Source: an uncultured Roseburia sp.
GTDB lineage: Bacteria > Bacillota_A > Clostridia > Lachnospirales > Lachnospiraceae
Length of the DNA: 7,744 bases
Direction: 5' to 3'
Assembly (NCBI GenBank): GCA_900753715.1
Contig: CAAEAE010000162.1
Coordinates: 1-7,744, forward strand
Position 1 is the first letter of the stretch, and the number at the start of each line of letters is the position of its first letter. The notes under the pieces were generated by a model that saw only the letters and a list, made by a program, of their open reading frames with translations, was not told the DNA's origin and did not search any database. A program made the translations under genes and the position numbers. Shown here piece by piece: positions 5,668 to 7,744 of this stretch.

Positions 5668-6201
5668 ATGGTATACACATGCAAATACGAATCGGCTCTT
5701 GGTGATATTATGCTGGCTGCTGACGAGATCGGACTCAGAGGAGTGTGGCTTGGGGGACAGAAATACGCTGCAAACCCATTTTCCGGCGAGTGTATTTCAC
5801 AGGAAACTCCAATCCTCACGGAGACAAAAGAGTGGCTGGATGTGTATTTTTCCGGCAAAGAGCCGAAATTTACCCCACCGCTTCGTCCCATGGGCTCAGC
5901 ATTCAGGCAGGCGGTGTGGCAGATCCTGTTACAGATCCCATACGGTCAGACGACTACCTATGGGGAGATTGCAAAACAGATGGCTAAAATGAAAAATATT
6001 CCTCGCATGTCCGCGCAGGCAGTGGGCGGCGCAGTGGGACATAACGAAATCTCCATTATCATTCCCTGCCATCGTGTGGTTGGAACAAACGGCAATCTGA
6101 CAGGATACGGGGGAGGAATCGACAAAAAGATTGCGCTGCTTAAGGTGGAACATGTGGATATGAGCCAATTTTATGTTCCGAAGAAAGGAACGGCACTCTG
6201 A
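5668..6201 (+). CDS. ogt: Methylated-DNA--protein-cysteine methyltransferase (O6-alkylguanine repair)
   Basis: A 177-residue suicide repair protein that takes the alkyl group from O6-alkylguanine (and O4-alkylthymine) in DNA onto its own cysteine. The active site IIPCHRV is at residues 131-137 with acceptor C134. Upstream are the N-terminal ribonuclease-like domain (about 1-75) and the DNA-binding helix-turn-helix (GQTTTYGEIA, 93-102, and SAQAVGGAVG, 115-124). Where human MGMT has the arginine finger (RAVGGA), this protein has glutamine (Q118); from memory this is seen in other Firmicutes Ogt proteins, so it need not mean loss of function. The usual NP before the active-site strand is NE here. 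AAAGGA (5652-5657) lies ten bases before the ATG. A methyltransferase gene follows 36 bases later on the same strand, probably on the same transcript. Confidence 0.94.
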   Translation: MVYTCKYESALGDIMLAADEIGLRGVWLGGQKYAANPFSGECISQETPILTETKEWLDVYFSGKEPKFTPPLRPMGSAFRQAVWQILLQIPYGQTTTYGEIAKQMAKMKNIPRMSAQAVGGAVGHNEISIIIPCHRVVGTNGNLTGYGGGIDKKIALLKVEHVDMSQFYVPKKGTAL

Positions 6202-6237
6202 TATAGAAAAAGTGTGCGGAACAGGGAGACATTTTTA

Positions 6238-6999
6238 ATGAATCATGCTGATACAGTGAAGCAGTCATTTAAGATACAGGCTGAAAAATTTGCGGCATAT
6301 CATATGTCGAAGGCGGAGTATACAGATTATCTGATTGAGCGAATCGGAGCGGACGGAGGGGAGCATGCATTGGAGGCAGCTGCCGGAACCTGCATCTGCG
6401 GCAGGGCGCTGGCGCCTTTTGTAAAGGACATTACCTGCCTTGATCTGACCGAAGGAATGCTGGCGCAGGGCAAAAAACTTGCAAAAGAAAGCGGGATAAA
6501 AAACATTTCTTTTCAGACGGGCAACGCCGAGGAACTGCCCTACGAAGCGGAAACATTTGATTTGGTGATCACCCGGCTTTCCCTGCATCATTTCGTAGAT
6601 CCGTCGAAGCCCTTTTGTGAAATGCAGAGGGTTTTGAAAAAGGGAGGGAAACTGGTTGTCTGGGATATGGAAGCGACCGAGGAACCGCTGAGAGAGATGG
6701 ATGATCGAATCGAAAAAATGCGGGATCCGTCACACACCAGAATCCTCAGCAGGGAAGAATTTGAAAAAATGTTTGAGAAAGACTTCACCCTGCAATGCGA
6801 AGAGTCTACGCTGGTGCCGGTCAATCTGGAAAGCTGGATGGAGCTGACCGATACTCCGGCTGATGTCCGGAAGAAAATTGTGGATCTGATGAAAAAGGAT
6901 TTGTCAGGAGGAGACAAAACAGGATTTTCACCCTATATCAAAGACTCGCAGATCATGTTCGACCATAGGTGGCTGTTGCTGATCGGCATAAAAAAGTAA
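6238..6999 (+). CDS. Class I SAM-dependent methyltransferase (UbiE/Methyltransf_11 type)
   Basis: A 253-residue soluble methyltransferase using S-adenosylmethionine. The Rossmann-like core is visible: motif I HALEAAAGTCICG (residues 43-55), motif II with acidic D69 in CLDLTEGML, GNAEELPY (95-102), FDLVITRLSLHHF (107-119), and RVLKKGGKLVVWDM (131-144). Motif I reads EAAAGTC instead of the usual D-x-G-x-GTG, so two of the normal glycines are alanines. The rest of the fold is intact, so it is probably active. The frame is open from a GTG at 6214, but ATG 6238 has GGGAG (6224-6228) nine bases upstream and is chosen. It follows ogt closely, suggesting co-transcription. The substrate is not evident; family members act on small molecules such as quinones. 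Confidence 0.88.
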   Translation: MNHADTVKQSFKIQAEKFAAYHMSKAEYTDYLIERIGADGGEHALEAAAGTCICGRALAPFVKDITCLDLTEGMLAQGKKLAKESGIKNISFQTGNAEELPYEAETFDLVITRLSLHHFVDPSKPFCEMQRVLKKGGKLVVWDMEATEEPLREMDDRIEKMRDPSHTRILSREEFEKMFEKDFTLQCEESTLVPVNLESWMELTDTPADVRKKIVDLMKKDLSGGDKTGFSPYIKDSQIMFDHRWLLLIGIKK

Positions 7000-7013
7000 A
7001 TTTGATTTTGCAT

Positions 7014-7127
7014 ATGCCCTGTCCCAAGGCGATGGGTACAGGAGCGGGAAAAGAGCCATCTGTACCCGAGGGAGAAATCGTCGTTAATAAATATGGTGTG
7101 TGGATGGATATCCATTTAGCAACTTGA
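7014..7127 (+). CDS. Possible small ORF or gene remnant of unknown function
   Basis: An open frame of 37 codons runs from ATG 7014 (or 31 codons from ATG 7032) to TGA 7125-7127. It encodes a peptide containing KEPSVPEGEIVVNKYGVW, which reads like ordinary protein. No proper Shine-Dalgarno precedes either ATG; AAGG at 7026-7029 is only two bases from the second. I do not recognise it. It may be a leftover of a deleted gene or chance, and the same bases form the hairpins described separately. Confidence 0.2.
   Translation: MPCPKAMGTGAGKEPSVPEGEIVVNKYGVWMDIHLAT
7018..7067 (+). repeat. Two mutually exclusive hairpins upstream of the decayed GNAT gene
   Basis: GGGTACAG (7034-7041) is perfectly complementary to CTGTACCC (7060-7067) across an 18-base loop. 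The same central segment can instead pair with CCTGTCCC (7018-7025), giving an eight-pair stem with one bulged T (7037) and an eight-base loop. The three-segment layout resembles an attenuator, but no T tract follows, so termination is not indicated. The role is unknown. Confidence 0.4.
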
Positions 7128-7150
7128 AATTTGTGCAGGAGGGAGAGCTT

Positions 7151-7435
7151 ATGTGTAAGGACATAGAGATAAAAGAGGAGCGGGTATCCGCAGCGGAATA
7201 CATCGACTTTTTAAAGAGGACGGATTTAGGCGTAGACAGAGACTATGAGCATTAGGGGATCGGCACTGCATTGATGAAAACTGCGCATTCCATAGCGGGC
7301 GGTGAGAAGGATATTGCGGTCTATTTGATTGCAAACGAAAATGCGGTTCCGTTTTATGAGAAACTGGGAATGAAAAAAGCGGATGATATGATGGAATATA
7401 ATCATATAGAGTGGACGGGATTTACCGTACAATAG
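7151..7435 (+). pseudogene. Decayed GNAT-family N-acetyltransferase (internal deletion plus amber stop)
   Basis: A strong ribosome binding site (AGGAGGG, 7137-7143, seven bases from ATG 7151) opens a frame that stops at TAG 7253-7255 after 34 codons. The same frame then continues without interruption to TAG 7433-7435. The downstream part is clearly the C-terminal half of a GNAT protein: GIGTALM, then ENAVPFYEKLGMKKA. The premature TAG replaces what should be the glutamine (CAG) of the Q-G-x-G acetyl-CoA motif, a single C-to-T change. The total frame is 94 codons, against about 140-150 for intact relatives. The N-terminal segment ending KRTDLG runs straight into VDRDYEH, so the middle beta strands appear to be missing. 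Both lesions imply a non-functional gene; the deletion is inferred from family length and order. Confidence 0.82.
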
Positions 7436-7455
7436 GATTTTACGGAGGTGTTCAG

Positions 7456-7744
7456 ATGTTGGAAACGGAAAGGTTGCTTCTGAGGAGATGGACAGAGGAG
7501 GATACCGCGAGCCTGTTTACATATGCAAAGGATCCTGAAGTCGGGCCGATTGCGGGATGGCCGCCCCACAAATCGGAGGAAGAAAGCAAAAGTGTAATCA
7601 AAAATGTATTCAACGGCGCAGAGTGCTACGCGATATGCGAAAAAGGCAAGGGCATTGCAATCGGCGCTGTGGAACTGAAATTAAACGGACACACCGATAT
7701 GACGGAACGGGATGATGAATGTGAACTGGGATATTGGCTGGGGG
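7456..7744 (+). CDS. GNAT N-acetyltransferase, RimJ/RimL-like (5' part, runs off the window)
   Basis: The first 96 codons of a gene that continues past the end of the window. The opening MLETERLLLRRWTEEDT is typical of the Acetyltransf_3 group that includes the ribosomal-protein N-acetyltransferases RimJ and RimL. The segment ends at ELGYWLG, the conserved strand of that group just before the acetyl-CoA-binding motif. GGAGG (7444-7448) lies seven bases upstream of the ATG, and the gene starts 20 bases after the decayed GNAT frame. Members act on many substrates including small molecules and protein N-termini, so no specific role can be given. The part seen has no defect. Confidence 0.88.
   Translation, partial: MLETERLLLRRWTEEDTASLFTYAKDPEVGPIAGWPPHKSEEESKSVIKNVFNGAECYAICEKGKGIAIGAVELKLNGHTDMTERDDECELGYWLG

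Overview
The window looks like a chromosomal segment of a low-to-mid GC Gram-positive anaerobe, most likely a clostridial gut-type bacterium such as a member of the Lachnospiraceae. This rests on strong AGGAGG-type ribosome binding sites, sigma-A-type promoters, a PerR/reverse-rubrerythrin pair and several Firmicutes-style GNAT genes. No rRNA, tRNA, CRISPR array, insertion sequence or phage gene was recognised.

Layout. Positions 1-165 hold the 3' end of a membrane protein, probably a chromate-transporter-type permease, followed by a rho-independent terminator. Converging on it from the minus strand is a two-gene oxidative-stress operon: perR (1036-1428), then a rubrerythrin with its rubredoxin domain at the N-terminus (460-1002), closed by a 17-bp perfect hairpin terminator at 351-397. 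The perR promoter is nearly consensus. A perfect 6-1-6 palindrome sits where transcription should begin and fits a PerR operator, so the pair is probably autoregulated and peroxide-inducible.

Divergent from perR is a two-component system on the plus strand, with the histidine kinase (1618-3105) ahead of its OmpR-type response regulator (3131-3823). Its extended -10 promoter contains two TGCTATAA repeats exactly 10 bp apart, a possible regulator site.

Positions 3829-5410 form a visibly more AT-rich block. It contains a promoter, an overlapping MNT nucleotidyltransferase/HEPN gene pair (a toxin-antitoxin-like module), a broken remnant of an unrecognised gene, a GNAT acetyltransferase with its own promoter, and a terminator. 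It looks like an acquired cassette.

From 5668 onward the composition returns to that of the flanks. An O6-alkylguanine-DNA alkyltransferase (ogt) is closely followed by a class I SAM-dependent methyltransferase. Then come a short region with two mutually exclusive hairpins, a decayed GNAT gene (internal deletion plus an amber stop at the acetyl-CoA-binding motif), and the 5' part of an intact RimJ/RimL-type GNAT gene that runs off the window.

Most genes belong to known families. The points most worth a second look are the HEPN protein, which lacks the usual catalytic histidine, the remnant next to it, the PerR operator/promoter arrangement, and the decayed acetyltransferase.
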